Part shown: piece after piece, positions 36,994-46,442 of the stretch
Layout: each line of letters starts with the position of its first letter
How positions within the stretch are numbered: the stretch's first letter is position 1
Assembly: GCA_963708575.1 (NCBI GenBank)
Contig: CAVPTB010000007.1
Location: 2,356,001 to 2,420,000, forward strand
Source of the DNA: DASVWZ01 sp963708575
GTDB lineage: Bacteria; Acidobacteriota; Terriglobia; Terriglobales; Acidobacteriaceae
Direction: 5' to 3'
DNA length: 64,000 bases
Notes under the pieces: generated by a model
What the model was told of the DNA's origin: nothing
The model's database searches: none
Seen by the model: the letters and a program-made list of their open reading frames with translations, nothing else
Made by a program: the position numbers and the translations under genes

Positions 36994-37022
36994 TCTAGCA
37001 CTTTCGCCTTATATTCGCCTAT

Positions 37023-37051
37023 GGAGAATTCGAATCCATGGAAAATTCTCC
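37023..37051. other. Hairpin upstream of the small protein gene
   Basis: GGAGAATT (37023-37030) and AATTCTCC (37044-37051) form a perfect 8-bp stem with a 13-nt loop. It lies in the gap between two minus-strand genes and may be a terminator of the gene at 37190 or a regulatory hairpin. The rest of 36994-37189 shows nothing else. Confidence 0.4.
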
Positions 37052-37189
37052 GCCGTTCGCGCACCCGTCAAGCGCGCGAATACCGGTCAAAATCGCGCCC
37101 GTAAGTCCTTTAAACGGAATATTTTAATACCCGAGATATCAGGGGGTCTGGGCGGTCCATTTCGCCCGGCCAGTGATGACGAAAATCAG

Positions 37190-37537
37190 CTAAAACTCGA
37201 AGTAGCCGCCGGTGCCGGTGCGGCGCGAGGAGTCGTCTTCCCGGCCCGAGGGCAGCAGTCCCATCATGCCGCGTAGCGTCTCCCATGCCGCCTGGTTGAG
37301 GCCAGGGCCGGAGCCGACCAGATCGCGAATCATGTTCCAGGCGGCGATGTTGAGAGCGCCTTCCGGAGACGGTCCCATGGCCAGCGACACCGAACATTGC
37401 GGGCAGAAACTGATGCGCTGCGCCGCCGACTTCTGCCGAGGTTTCACTCCAACGGTCTGGGCAAACATGTAGACCGCGACCGACTTATCGCCACTCTCGA
37501 ATTCGTGGTTGCAGCGAAGGCAGTACAGGTTTTCCAA
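37190..37537 (-). CDS. Small zinc-ribbon protein
   Basis: The 115-residue product begins LENLYCLRCNHEFESGDKS and has a second pair in ISFCPQCSVSL, so two CxxC pairs should bind one zinc. The C-terminal half (IAAWNMIRDLVGSGPG, WETLRGMMGLLPSG) is helical and of unknown role. The start is TTG 37537, preceded by GGAG with 10-nt spacing; a longer frame to 37597 is unlikely. It diverges from the Nudix gene with about 190 bases between the starts. I cannot assign a function. Confidence 0.6.
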   Translation of the reverse strand: MENLYCLRCNHEFESGDKSVAVYMFAQTVGVKPRQKSAAQRISFCPQCSVSLAMGPSPEGALNIAAWNMIRDLVGSGPGLNQAAWETLRGMMGLLPSGREDDSSRRTGTGGYFEF

Positions 37538-37728
37538 GATGTGAGTTCTCCATAGAACTGCTGTAGCATCTTGGGGCCGCGCGCCAGCGTGGGACAAGTA
37601 AGAAGGAAGATTCCGCCGCGGCGGCCCGATCTTTCGGCTAACGCGGCGTCGCGCACCCGGCGGCAGTATTCGGAAGGAACCACACTAACGGCTAGCCAAA
37701 CCGCCTGCCGATCCCGCACTCTACGAGA

Positions 37729-38355
37729 ATGAGCGCAGGACAATCCCGCTTGCCCGCCGGATGGGCGCAACCCGCTCCCCCTCCCGCCAAAGTCTTTCGC
37801 GTGGCGCACCTGCGCAGGCTGCGAAAGTGCGAGCAGGTAGCGGCCGTGTGTTACCGGGTGCGCGAGTCGGGAATCGAATTTCTGCTGGTGCAAACCCGTG
37901 GCGCCGGACGATGGACCTTTCCCAAGGGCAGTACCGAGCCTGGACTGACGCACGCGCAGGCCGCCGCGCTTGAGGCCTTCGAAGAGGCCGGAGTGCATGG
38001 CCGCATGGAAGAGGCCGGATTCACCCAGTATCGCCATCGCAAGTCGGCGGTCGACGAGGAATTTGTGGTGAGCGCGCATTTGTGCGAAGTCCGCCGGCTG
38101 GAGCCGCCGCAGGAGGCGAATCGCAACCGCACATGGTTCCCGGCCGAGAAAGCCAAGCAGCAGCTGCGCCAGGACCGCAAGAGTGAGTACGGCGCGCAAC
38201 TGGCGCGGGTGGTGGATCAGGCGGTGGCACGCATACAGCGGCTGCATCCGGTGAGCGCACCGGCGTCCAAGGCAATCGAACGCGTTCCGGTCATGGCGAT
38301 CGACCTCCTCCGGCGCAAGAGCTTGCCACTCAGTATTATCAAGCGCAGGCGCTAG
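37729..38355 (+). CDS. Nudix hydrolase
   Basis: The 208-residue protein has a divergent Nudix box, GSTEPGLTHAQAAALEAFEE followed by AGV. The core EAFEEAGV acidic cluster that binds magnesium is intact but the first Glu and the Arg of the consensus GX5EX7REUXEEXGU are Leu. The context PKGSTEPGLTHAQAAA is like the diphosphoinositol-polyphosphate/diadenosine-type Nudix enzymes. It should cleave a nucleoside or inositol diphosphate derivative; the substrate is unknown. The C-terminal basic tail (residues 170-208) is extra. Confidence 0.85.
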   Translation: MSAGQSRLPAGWAQPAPPPAKVFRVAHLRRLRKCEQVAAVCYRVRESGIEFLLVQTRGAGRWTFPKGSTEPGLTHAQAAALEAFEEAGVHGRMEEAGFTQYRHRKSAVDEEFVVSAHLCEVRRLEPPQEANRNRTWFPAEKAKQQLRQDRKSEYGAQLARVVDQAVARIQRLHPVSAPASKAIERVPVMAIDLLRRKSLPLSIIKRRR

Positions 38356-38445
38356 GCGTCCTCGGCGACTGCCAATAACATCCCAACAAACCTTACTCAC
38401 GATTTTCGTGCTGCCCCGTCTAAGCTGCATCGGCACGGAGGCAAC

Positions 38446-39309
38446 ATGAATCGCCAAAGACTTGCAACCTGGTTGGGAGCGTTCCTGGGAACGCTTTGCG
38501 CTTTGCTGGCAGTGGCACAGGCCCAAGCTTCGAACTACGCAGGCAAGGTCACGGAAGAGTTTCACCACACCTATCCCTTGTCCACGAACGGGCGCGTTGA
38601 ACTCGACAATATCAATGGCGACGTCCACATCACCGGATGGGACCGGAACGAGGTCAAGGTGGACGCGGTGAAATACGCGGACAGCAAAGAGCGCCTCGAC
38701 GACGTGGACATTCAGGTCGACTCGGGAAGCGATTATGTCTCCGTGCGCAGTAAATACCATAGCCACAACCACTATTTCGGCTCGAACCACGATTCGGCGA
38801 GCGTGGAATACACGTTGACCGTGCCACGAGGCGCTCGGTTGGATGAGATCAAGTTAGTGAACGGGCCGCTGGATATTCAAGGCGTCGCCGGAGAAGTTCG
38901 CGCCTCGTGCGTGAATGGACGGCTGAGCGCGCAGGGGCTGCAAGGGCGAGCGCAAATCTCAACCGTGAACGGCCGGGTGGAAGCGCGATTTGATCGGTTG
39001 GCCAACTCTCCCATAGAAATTTCGTCGGTAAACGGTGGCGTTGAGATCGTTCTGCCCTCGGATGCGAAGGCAGAGATTGAAGCGTCCACGATTTCCGGCG
39101 GGATCGAGAATGACTTTGGATTGCACGCCAACGGTCATCGCTTCGTGGGACACGACATGCGCGGAGAACTGGGCGGGGGCGGGACGAGGATCAAGCTCTC
39201 GAATGTGAATGGAAGAATTGAGATCCGTCACGCCGGCGATGGCAAGCCTCTGAGCCCGGCGAAGGATACGAGCCATCGCGACCACGACGATGATGACGAC
39301 GAAATCTAA
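38446..39309 (+). CDS. DUF4097-type secreted beta-helix protein
   Basis: A signal peptide (LGAFLGTLCALLAVAQAQA) is followed by repeats typical of DUF4097, for example NGRVELDNINGDVHITGWDR, VNGPLDIQGVAGEVRASCVN and ISSVNGGVEIVLPSD, which should form a right-handed beta-helix or sheet stack. The His-rich segment KYHSHNHYFGSNH (about 105) and an Asp/His-rich C-terminus (HRDHDDDDDEI) may bind metal. Function is unknown; such proteins are often in envelope-stress or anti-sigma contexts. It stands between Nudix and multicopper oxidase genes. Confidence 0.8.
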   Translation: MNRQRLATWLGAFLGTLCALLAVAQAQASNYAGKVTEEFHHTYPLSTNGRVELDNINGDVHITGWDRNEVKVDAVKYADSKERLDDVDIQVDSGSDYVSVRSKYHSHNHYFGSNHDSASVEYTLTVPRGARLDEIKLVNGPLDIQGVAGEVRASCVNGRLSAQGLQGRAQISTVNGRVEARFDRLANSPIEISSVNGGVEIVLPSDAKAEIEASTISGGIENDFGLHANGHRFVGHDMRGELGGGGTRIKLSNVNGRIEIRHAGDGKPLSPAKDTSHRDHDDDDDEI

Positions 39310-39395
39310 GGTTTGGAGTTGCGTCACCCAGGGGCGTGAACGCTTCATCTTTCTTTGACGTTGACATCCTGGCGGACAATTAGCATGATACGTCG

Positions 39396-40769
39396 GTGAT
39401 CCGAAAGCCCTGGCTGGCTCTACTCTTCGTCCTTCTTTTTTTAGCGCCTTGTTTCGCGGTTACCCGCCACTACTACATCACCGCAGAAGACATCACCTGG
39501 GACTACGCGCCGAGCGGGCGCGATCTGCTGGGCGGCCGCGCGCTGCCGCGGCCCTGGGCCGGGCACACGCAATGGAAGAAGAGCCGCTACATTGAATACA
39601 CCGATGGGACGTTCACCGTGCGGAAGCCTCAACCGGAGTGGCTGGGGATCATGGGACCGATCATTCGCGCCGAGGTCGGAGACGAAATCGTCGTCGAGTT
39701 TCTGAACCGCAGCACCTCTCCCCACAGCATCCATCCTCACGGCGTGCGCTACGACAAAGCCAGCGAAGGCGCATATTATTTGCCGTTTGGCGGCGGATCG
39801 CGCATACCGCAGAACTCACACTTTACCTATCGCTGGTTCGCCGACAACGGAAGCGGGCCGGCCCGCGGTCAATTGAGTTCGGTGGTCTGGTGGTATCACC
39901 CGCACGTTGACGCCACAACCGAAATCAATGCGGGCCTCATCGGAGCCATCATTATTACTGCGAAAGGAATGGCGCGGCCGGATGGCACGCCCAAAGATGT
40001 GGATCGCGAGTTCGTAACTTCTTTCATGATCTTCGACGAACTGGCGGGCAAGACCGACGGACAGTTCCACGCCATCAACGGCTACATTTTTGGCAACCTG
40101 CTGGGTCTGGTGATGAAGCAAGGCGAGAAAGTGCGCTGGTATGTGATGGGCATGGGAAATGAAAAAGACGTCCACACGCCGCACTGGCACGGAAAAACTC
40201 TGACCGACGGCCAGCGCAATCTGGACGTTCTTGAATTGTTGCCAGCCAGCACTTCAGCGGTGGACATGCGGGCAGACAATCCCGGTACATGGCTCTTCCA
40301 TTGCCACGTCTCAGACCACATGGAAGCCGGCATGATGGCAGCTTTCACCATTTACGAGCCCTCCACGCGGCCCTGCCCGCTGGAATTCTCGGCAGCAAGT
40401 TTCTGGGATAATGGCGCGGCTTACAGCCTCACGGTGAAAAATGCCAGCCGCAAAAAGATCCAGAGCTTTGCCTTACGGTACGATCATCTGCTCGCTCCCG
40501 GATATCTGCTCGCTCCATTCAACAACGAGTGGAGGTCGAATGGACCGGTCGAAGGCGGCGGAGACCAGACGCTCGGAATGAAATCGTTCCTGAGCGGCAG
40601 CAGGACGATTTTCGCTTGGGTGATAGCGCCGTCGCGTGTGCTTTACGCGGACGGGAGTACTTGGACTCCGAAACAATCCAATGAATGCTTCCACATCTTC
40701 TGGCGAAACCAAGAACATCCCGATTGGGCGATACTCCCTCCGGAACAGATCGAGATGCACGAAGACTGA
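39396..40769 (+). CDS. Multicopper oxidase, two- to three-domain ceruloplasmin-like
   Basis: Signal peptide (LALLFVLLFLAPCFA), then cupredoxin domains. Copper ligands are visible: HPHGVRYD, WYHPHVDATTE, HTPHWHGKTL and WLFHCHVSDHMEAGM, the last being the HCHxxxHxxxGM set of the type 1 and type 3 coppers. The N-terminal segment TWDYAPSGRD resembles ceruloplasmin or coagulation-factor domains. It probably oxidises iron(II), copper(I) or phenols in the periplasm. The C-terminal third (from about residue 325) is an extra domain without copper ligands. The start is GTG 39396, uncertain because no ribosome site is seen. Confidence 0.85.
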   Translation: MIRKPWLALLFVLLFLAPCFAVTRHYYITAEDITWDYAPSGRDLLGGRALPRPWAGHTQWKKSRYIEYTDGTFTVRKPQPEWLGIMGPIIRAEVGDEIVVEFLNRSTSPHSIHPHGVRYDKASEGAYYLPFGGGSRIPQNSHFTYRWFADNGSGPARGQLSSVVWWYHPHVDATTEINAGLIGAIIITAKGMARPDGTPKDVDREFVTSFMIFDELAGKTDGQFHAINGYIFGNLLGLVMKQGEKVRWYVMGMGNEKDVHTPHWHGKTLTDGQRNLDVLELLPASTSAVDMRADNPGTWLFHCHVSDHMEAGMMAAFTIYEPSTRPCPLEFSAASFWDNGAAYSLTVKNASRKKIQSFALRYDHLLAPGYLLAPFNNEWRSNGPVEGGGDQTLGMKSFLSGSRTIFAWVIAPSRVLYADGSTWTPKQSNECFHIFWRNQEHPDWAILPPEQIEMHED

Positions 40770-40813
40770 GCAGCCGCCAGGCCGTGTACCCTGCCGGGAA
40801 TCGGATCTGGCTG

Positions 40814-41815
40814 TTACTTCTTCTCGCTGTCCAACATTCTCATCTGATGCTGATCGTAGCGGGTCCCGGCAACCGCAGACGCCGGAATCGCGTCCTCAAT
40901 TCGCTTCAACTCTTCCCCTGACAAATGCACGTTCAGCGCTCCCAATGACTCTTCGAGTTGTGTGAGTTTGCGGGCGCCAATCACGGGAACAATCATTTCA
41001 CCTTTGGCCAGCACCCATGCGATTGCCAGCTGCGCTGCGGTAATTCCCTTCTCTGCGGCAAGCTGTTTTAATGTCTCGACCAGGCGTTCGTTCTGAATAC
41101 GATTTTCCCCGGTAAATCGTGGCAAAAAGGCACGGAAATCGCCTTTGCCGGTGGGGACGGAGCCGCTCAGCAGGCCGCGAGAAAGCACGCCGTAAGCGGT
41201 GACGCCGATGCCGAGTTCGTTGAGGGTGGGAAAGATTTCTGTCTCGGGTGCGCGGCTGATCAAAGAGTATTCGATTTGTAGATCGCTCACCGGATGAACA
41301 GCATGTGCCTTGCGGATGGTTTCCGATCCAACTTCGGACAGTCCCACATAGCGCACATATCCGGCCTTAATCAGGTCAGCGATTGCGCCTACCGTATCTT
41401 CAATGGGAACTTTCGGGTCAAGGCGAGCTAAGCGATAGATATCGATATGATCCACCCCGAGGCGAGTCAGAGTGTAAGCCAGGGAATTCTTAACAGCGGC
41501 TGGACGTCCGTCCACACCAATCCAGGAATTGTCAGGGGCGCGCATGGCACCGAACTTTACCGAGAGTAACGGCTTTTCATGGCGATCCTTGAGCGCACGT
41601 CCGATGAGCATCTCGTTGTGGCCCATACCGTAGAAATCGCCGGTATCGAGGAGGTTGATTCCGTGATCAAGCGCGGCGTGGATAGTTTCAATGCTCTCGG
41701 TCTCGTCAGAGTGGCCGTACATGCCTGACATGCCCATGGCGCCGAGGGCTAAAGGAAAAATGCTGGGGCCGGCGATGCCGAGTTGGCGAGTTTTATTGAC
41801 AGTCTCTGTCGTCAC
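40814..41815 (-). CDS. Aldo/keto reductase
   Basis: The 333-residue TIM-barrel enzyme reduces carbonyls with NADPH. It has the Asp/Tyr/Lys/His set of the family in LLDTGDFYGMGHNE, LSVKFGAM and DHIDIYRLARLDP, and the cofactor loop LAKGEMIVPVIGAR near the end. The closest type is the AKR11-like or Tas-like group. It lies downstream of the aminotransferase gene (42026) on the same strand and could reduce aldehydes from amine breakdown; this link is inference from position only. Confidence 0.9.
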   Translation of the reverse strand: MTTETVNKTRQLGIAGPSIFPLALGAMGMSGMYGHSDETESIETIHAALDHGINLLDTGDFYGMGHNEMLIGRALKDRHEKPLLSVKFGAMRAPDNSWIGVDGRPAAVKNSLAYTLTRLGVDHIDIYRLARLDPKVPIEDTVGAIADLIKAGYVRYVGLSEVGSETIRKAHAVHPVSDLQIEYSLISRAPETEIFPTLNELGIGVTAYGVLSRGLLSGSVPTGKGDFRAFLPRFTGENRIQNERLVETLKQLAAEKGITAAQLAIAWVLAKGEMIVPVIGARKLTQLEESLGALNVHLSGEELKRIEDAIPASAVAGTRYDQHQMRMLDSEKK

Positions 41816-42009
41816 GATAATTTGCTCCCTATGCTAAACGCGCGTAAGAACTACGCAATGCAGGTTTGGATTCATAACCAGGGATGCGCGATTCTTTGTT
41901 CAGTGGAGTGAGCGACATTGTGATCGCATCGCCTCGCGGAGTGGGTGGATGACCAGAGAAGACACCGAGCTCGCGGAGACATCAGATTGCGACGTCACCG
42001 GCACGACGG

Positions 42010-42021
42010 CCGGACGTCCGG
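42010..42021. other. 12-bp palindrome after the aminotransferase gene
   Basis: CCGGACGTCCGG is a perfect palindrome placed 4 bases beyond the stop of the 42026 gene. It may be a protein-binding site. The rest of 41816-42025 shows no recognisable feature. Confidence 0.35.
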
Positions 42022-42025
42022 TTTA

Positions 42026-43321
42026 CTAGACTGCCGCAGGCTGACCAACCTCATCCAGCGCCATGGCAAACGCGCCAATCGCCTGGTCGATTTGTTGACG
42101 CGTGATCACGAGTGGCGGCTGGAATCGGATGACGTTGCCGTAGACGCCGCCGACGCCGACCATGACACCTTTCTTAAGAAGAGATTCACGGATCGCATCC
42201 GCTTCCGAAGTAGCTGGCGTAAGTTTCTCGTCGCGAACGAGCTCAACACCGATCATCAAGCCCAGGCCGCGGACATCGCCCATGATCGAGTGCTGCTTCC
42301 GGAGATCTCGCAGCTTTGCCATGGCGTAGGCGCCGGTTTCGATAGCGCGGGCAGATAAGTCTTCCTTCTGAATGAATTCGATGTTAGCGAGCGCGGCGGC
42401 GCACGAAACCGGATTCCCTCCAAATGTCGACAGGTGGTCCCCGGGCTTGTAGGCGGCTGCAATTTCCGGGCGCGAAGTGAATGCGCTTAGCGGAAATCCG
42501 TCGGCTATTCCTTTGGCCGTGACAAGAATGTCAGGCACTACTCCGTAGTGTTCGATGGCGAACATCTTGCCGGTGCGGGCGAATCCGGATTGGACCTCGT
42601 CGGCGATAAAGAGGATGCCGTGCTGGTCAAGGATCTTCTTCACTTCTTTGAAATAGTTGCCAGGCGGGACCAGAATTCCGCCTTCTCCCATCACAGGTTC
42701 AGCGATGAACGCGGCAACGTCGCCCGATGTGGCGAAGCGAATTACTTCATCGATCGCTTGGGCACACTGCCGTCCGCACTCATCGGGATCGTCGTGCCAC
42801 TGCGAGCGGTATACGTAGGGTGCAGGGGCAAAAGCTACTCCGGCAGCGTAGGGGCCGCCGCGCTTCTTGCGTCCCTGGTTGCCGGTAATGCTGAGTGCGC
42901 CCCAACTGCGTCCGTGAAAACTTGCATGGAGAGAGATGAACTCGTGCTTCCCGGTATAGAGACGCGCCAGTTTCATCGCGCCTTCAATAGCTTCAGCCCC
43001 TCCGTTGCCGAAGAAAGTCTTGGTCAGTCCGCGGGGGGCGATTTCCGCAATCTTTTCCGCTAAGTCACCCACCGGTTGCGCGTGATAGATGTAGGAGCCG
43101 CAGTGAACGAGCTTCTCCATCTGCGCTTTGGCGGCGGCGATGACCTGGGGATTGCAGTGTCCGGCGTTGACCACCGAAATTCCGGCGAAGCAATCGATGT
43201 AGTCGCGCCCGTTGATGTCGGTGACGACTGCGCCTTGCGCGTGATCGATGACAATAGGGACGACGGACTTTACGAAGCCGGTCATGACGTAGTCTCTGTA
43301 CTTCTGGATGGTGTCTGACAT
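42026..43321 (-). CDS. Class III aminotransferase (GABA / beta-alanine / alanine-glyoxylate type)
   Basis: A PLP-dependent omega-aminotransferase of 431 residues. Motifs are FFGNGGAEAIEGAMKLAR, HGRSWGAL, EPVMGEGGILVPP, FIADEVQSGFARTG (binding Asp) and the PLP lysine in LVTAKGIADGFPLSAF. ATG 43321 has a GAGGAA ribosome site; an upstream TTG is unlikely. Together with the neighbouring dehydrogenases it may transaminate beta-alanine or GABA with pyruvate or oxoglutarate. The exact substrate cannot be read from the sequence. It is the last or second-to-last gene of the leftward island arm. Confidence 0.88.
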   Translation of the reverse strand: MSDTIQKYRDYVMTGFVKSVVPIVIDHAQGAVVTDINGRDYIDCFAGISVVNAGHCNPQVIAAAKAQMEKLVHCGSYIYHAQPVGDLAEKIAEIAPRGLTKTFFGNGGAEAIEGAMKLARLYTGKHEFISLHASFHGRSWGALSITGNQGRKKRGGPYAAGVAFAPAPYVYRSQWHDDPDECGRQCAQAIDEVIRFATSGDVAAFIAEPVMGEGGILVPPGNYFKEVKKILDQHGILFIADEVQSGFARTGKMFAIEHYGVVPDILVTAKGIADGFPLSAFTSRPEIAAAYKPGDHLSTFGGNPVSCAAALANIEFIQKEDLSARAIETGAYAMAKLRDLRKQHSIMGDVRGLGLMIGVELVRDEKLTPATSEADAIRESLLKKGVMVGVGGVYGNVIRFQPPLVITRQQIDQAIGAFAMALDEVGQPAAV

Positions 43322-43401
43322 GGGTTCCTCTATTACTGCCGGCAACAAGCCTTAACCGCAAGGTCGCTAAGAAGGTCCGCGAAGATCGCCAAGAACCGCT
43401 C

Positions 43402-44892
43402 TTAAAATTTGCGCGAGTGCTCTTTGGCCCAGCGCTCGACCACTACCTTCTTTTCGGTATAGAACTCGACCGCATCGCGACCCTGTCCATGCATGATGCC
43501 GAAGAAACTGTCTTTCCATCCGCTGAACGGGAAATAGGCCATGGGCGCGGCCACGCCGATGTTGATCCCGATATTTCCTGCCGGCGCTTCGTAGCGGAAA
43601 CGGCGCGCTGCTGAACCGCTCGAGGTGAACAGCGACGCCTGGTTGCCGTACGCGCTGCGCTCCAGGAACGCTAACGCTTCGTCGAGATCATTCGCATGAA
43701 TCAGGCTGAGGACGGGCCCAAAGATTTCCGTGTCGGCTATGTCGCTGTCTACCGGAACATTGTCGAGGACGGTCGGCTTCACGAAATTTCCGCCTTCGTA
43801 TTCGTTGACCTTGGAGTTGCGTCCGTCGAGCAGAACCTTGGCTCCCTGCTTCTCACCGCTGGCGATCATCGATTCGATTCTCGATTTACTCTGCGGCGTA
43901 ATAACCGGGCCCATCTGAACGCCCTCTTCGAGTCCATACCCAACATGGAGTTTCGAGGCAGCATCGGTGATGGCATCGCGGAAGGTCTTCTGTGCTTCTC
44001 CGACTGTCACTGCAACCGACACAGCCAGACAACGCTGGCCAGCGCAGCCGAAAGCGCTGTCGCTGATAATCTGCGTCGCCATGCTCATGTCGGCGTCGGG
44101 AAGAATAATCACGTGGTTCTTTGCGCCTCCCTGACACTGGGCGCGCTTGCCGTTGGCCCCAGCGCGGGCATAGACGTATTTCGCCACCGGAGTGGATCCC
44201 ACAAAACTGATGGCGCGTACCTTGGGATGATCGAGCAAGCCATTGACCACGGTCTTGCCGCCGTTGATCAGGTTGGCAACGCCCTTGGGCAGACCCGTCT
44301 GCTCCAGCAACTCAAATGCGCGTTGCATGGTAAGCGGCACCCGCTCTGACGGTTTCAGGACGAAGGTGTTGCCACAGGCAATCGCATACGGCAGAAACCA
44401 GAACGGAATCATGCCGGGAAAGTTGAATGGAGTGATGGCCGCGACTACGCCGAGGGGCTGGCGGATCATCATCTCGTCGATGCCGCGAGCTACGTCTTCC
44501 AGATTGTAGCCCTGCATCATCATAGGAATGCCGCAGGCCACTTCAACATTCTCGATAGCACGGCGCAGTTCGGCTTTGCCTTCGGCAAAGGTCTTACCGT
44601 TTTCGCAGGTGATGATGCGGGCCAGTTCGTCGATGTGATCTTCGAGCAACTGCTTCAGCTTGAACAGCGGCTGGATGCGGTCCTCGGGAGGTGTGCGGCG
44701 CCACGCGGGATAGGCGGCAGCAGCGGCTTCGACAGCAGCTTCAACTTCGGCGCTACTGGAAAGAGGCACGGTGGCGATGACTTTGGCGGTGGCGGGATTG
44801 GTGACGTCGCTCCATTCCGCGGAGCGCGACTCAATCCATTCTCCGTTGATGTAATTCGGAACTTTGTTGATCGGTGGTGCGGCAACTGGCAT
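43402..44892 (-). CDS. mmsA: Methylmalonate-semialdehyde dehydrogenase (acylating)
   Basis: MmsA converts methylmalonate or malonate semialdehyde with CoA and NAD+ to propionyl- or acetyl-CoA. The 496-residue protein begins NKVPNYINGEWIESRS, typical of MmsA, and has the catalytic cysteine in GCAGQRCLAVSVAV and the MmsA-type motif GAKNHVIILPDAD. The start is ATG 44892; a TTG seven codons upstream lies inside the ribosome site region and is less likely. Next to a beta-alanine-type aminotransferase this fits the route beta-alanine to malonate semialdehyde to acetyl-CoA. It also serves valine or inositol breakdown in other bacteria. Confidence 0.9.
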   Translation of the reverse strand: MPVAAPPINKVPNYINGEWIESRSAEWSDVTNPATAKVIATVPLSSSAEVEAAVEAAAAAYPAWRRTPPEDRIQPLFKLKQLLEDHIDELARIITCENGKTFAEGKAELRRAIENVEVACGIPMMMQGYNLEDVARGIDEMMIRQPLGVVAAITPFNFPGMIPFWFLPYAIACGNTFVLKPSERVPLTMQRAFELLEQTGLPKGVANLINGGKTVVNGLLDHPKVRAISFVGSTPVAKYVYARAGANGKRAQCQGGAKNHVIILPDADMSMATQIISDSAFGCAGQRCLAVSVAVTVGEAQKTFRDAITDAASKLHVGYGLEEGVQMGPVITPQSKSRIESMIASGEKQGAKVLLDGRNSKVNEYEGGNFVKPTVLDNVPVDSDIADTEIFGPVLSLIHANDLDEALAFLERSAYGNQASLFTSSGSAARRFRYEAPAGNIGINIGVAAPMAYFPFSGWKDSFFGIMHGQGRDAVEFYTEKKVVVERWAKEHSRKF

Positions 44893-44955
44893 TCGTGAAT
44901 AACCTCTCTTCAACAGCCCTGCTGTGGAAACGTTGGTAGTAGCGTTTCTATAGAG

Positions 44956-46317
44956 CTATACGGGTTGAGCTAGCGCCCCTTGTTTTTCGCAAACGAGTTT
45001 TAGGGCAGCCTCGATGACATCCAGACCTTCGTCGATCTGTTCGTCGGTCGCCACCAGCGGGACCAAGACTCGGATGACGTTGGAATAGGAGCCGGCGGTG
45101 AGCGTGATCAGTCCATGCTCGTAGCAGTATTGTGAAATCTGCCTGGTCTCTTCGGCTGCAGGCTCGCGGCCTTCTCGAGATTTCACCAGTTCGATGGCTT
45201 GCATACCGCCTAGACCACGCACGTCGCCGACAAGTGGCCAGCGACTCTGCCATTGTTTGGCGCGCCTCTGGAACCGATTCCCCAGAGCATTGGCCCGGTC
45301 GAGCAGGTTCGTTTTCTCGAACAGATCGAGCACCGCCAGGGCTGCCGCACATGACACCGGATTGCCCGCGAATGTGCCGCCCAGGCCGCCGGGGCCGGGG
45401 GCGTCCATGATTTCGGCGCGGCCGGTGATAGCCGCAAGCGGCAGACCGCCGCCGATCGATTTTGCGGAGACGACCATGTCGGGCTCGATTCCGTAGTGCT
45501 CGCTGGCGAAGAGCTTCCCGGTTCGACCAAACCCACTCTGCACTTCGTCGGCGATGAACAGCACTCCATGCTTGTGGCAGATATCCATCAGGACGCGATA
45601 GAACTCGGGTGGCGGAGCAACAAATCCGCCTTCGCCCAGCACCGGCTCAGCAATTACCGCGGCCACGTCTTCGGAGGCGACCACTCTTTTAAACGTGTCT
45701 TCCAAGTGTCGGGCGCAGAAAACGTCGCACGAGGGATACTTCAACGAATACGAACAGCGATAGCAATACGCGTACGGAATTCGATAGACATCGCTGGGAA
45801 ATGGAGCAAATCCGGCCTTGTAGGGATGTGTCTTGCTGGTGAGAGCAAGAGTCATCATGGTGCGGCCGTGAAAGGCGTCTTCGAAGGCGATAATGCCTGA
45901 GCGTCCCGTGTGGGCGCGGGCAATCTTTACGGCATTCTCGACCGCTTCGGCGCCCGTATTCACGAATAGCGTTTTCTTGGGGAACTTGCCGGGCGTAACT
46001 TGATTCATGCGCTCGGCTAGCTGCACATAGAGCTCATACGGCGTCACTTGAACGCACGTATGAAGAAAGCGGTCCAACTGCTCGCGAATCGCCGTCATGA
46101 CCGCATCTTGACGATGTCCGACGTTGATACAGCCAATGCCTCCGCCGAAATCGATATAGCGATTGCCGTCGACATCTTCGAGCCACGCGTCTTGAGCCTT
46201 CGCGACATACACCGGCGTGCCGTGGGAGAGGCCGCGCGGCACGGCTGCGGCGCGACGCTCAGCTAGGACTTTCGACTTGGGTCCGGGAATCTCTGTGCGC
46301 AATTGAATAGTTGCCAT
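44956..46317 (-). CDS. gabT: 4-Aminobutyrate aminotransferase family protein
   Basis: GabT moves the amino group of GABA to 2-oxoglutarate to give succinate semialdehyde. The 453-residue product has LFVNTGAEAVENAVKIAR, FHGRTMMTLALTSKTHPYK, EPVLGEGGFVAPP, FIADEVQSGFGRTG and the PLP lysine in VVSAKSIGGGLPLAA. It also has the cysteine cluster CYRCSYSLKYPSCDVFC (near residue 190) that marks this GabT subgroup. Position between two dehydrogenase genes in the island supports a role in putrescine-GABA breakdown. A related substrate such as 5-aminovalerate is possible. Confidence 0.9.
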   Translation of the reverse strand: MATIQLRTEIPGPKSKVLAERRAAAVPRGLSHGTPVYVAKAQDAWLEDVDGNRYIDFGGGIGCINVGHRQDAVMTAIREQLDRFLHTCVQVTPYELYVQLAERMNQVTPGKFPKKTLFVNTGAEAVENAVKIARAHTGRSGIIAFEDAFHGRTMMTLALTSKTHPYKAGFAPFPSDVYRIPYAYCYRCSYSLKYPSCDVFCARHLEDTFKRVVASEDVAAVIAEPVLGEGGFVAPPPEFYRVLMDICHKHGVLFIADEVQSGFGRTGKLFASEHYGIEPDMVVSAKSIGGGLPLAAITGRAEIMDAPGPGGLGGTFAGNPVSCAAALAVLDLFEKTNLLDRANALGNRFQRRAKQWQSRWPLVGDVRGLGGMQAIELVKSREGREPAAEETRQISQYCYEHGLITLTAGSYSNVIRVLVPLVATDEQIDEGLDVIEAALKLVCEKQGALAQPV

Positions 46318-46442
46318 AGCAGTTCTCAGTTGTGCGGTCGTTGGTCTTCAGTCTTTGATCGTTGGACTTTCGTCGAACATGTTCTTGCCAGCTCTGTAAA
46401 CAAGGTAGGCGACGGCCGAAGACCGACGACTAACGACTGATC

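Noticed and set aside
37444..38790. 448-residue minus-strand frame opposite Nudix and DUF4097
   Set aside because: It crosses two well-supported genes and has no recognisable domain.
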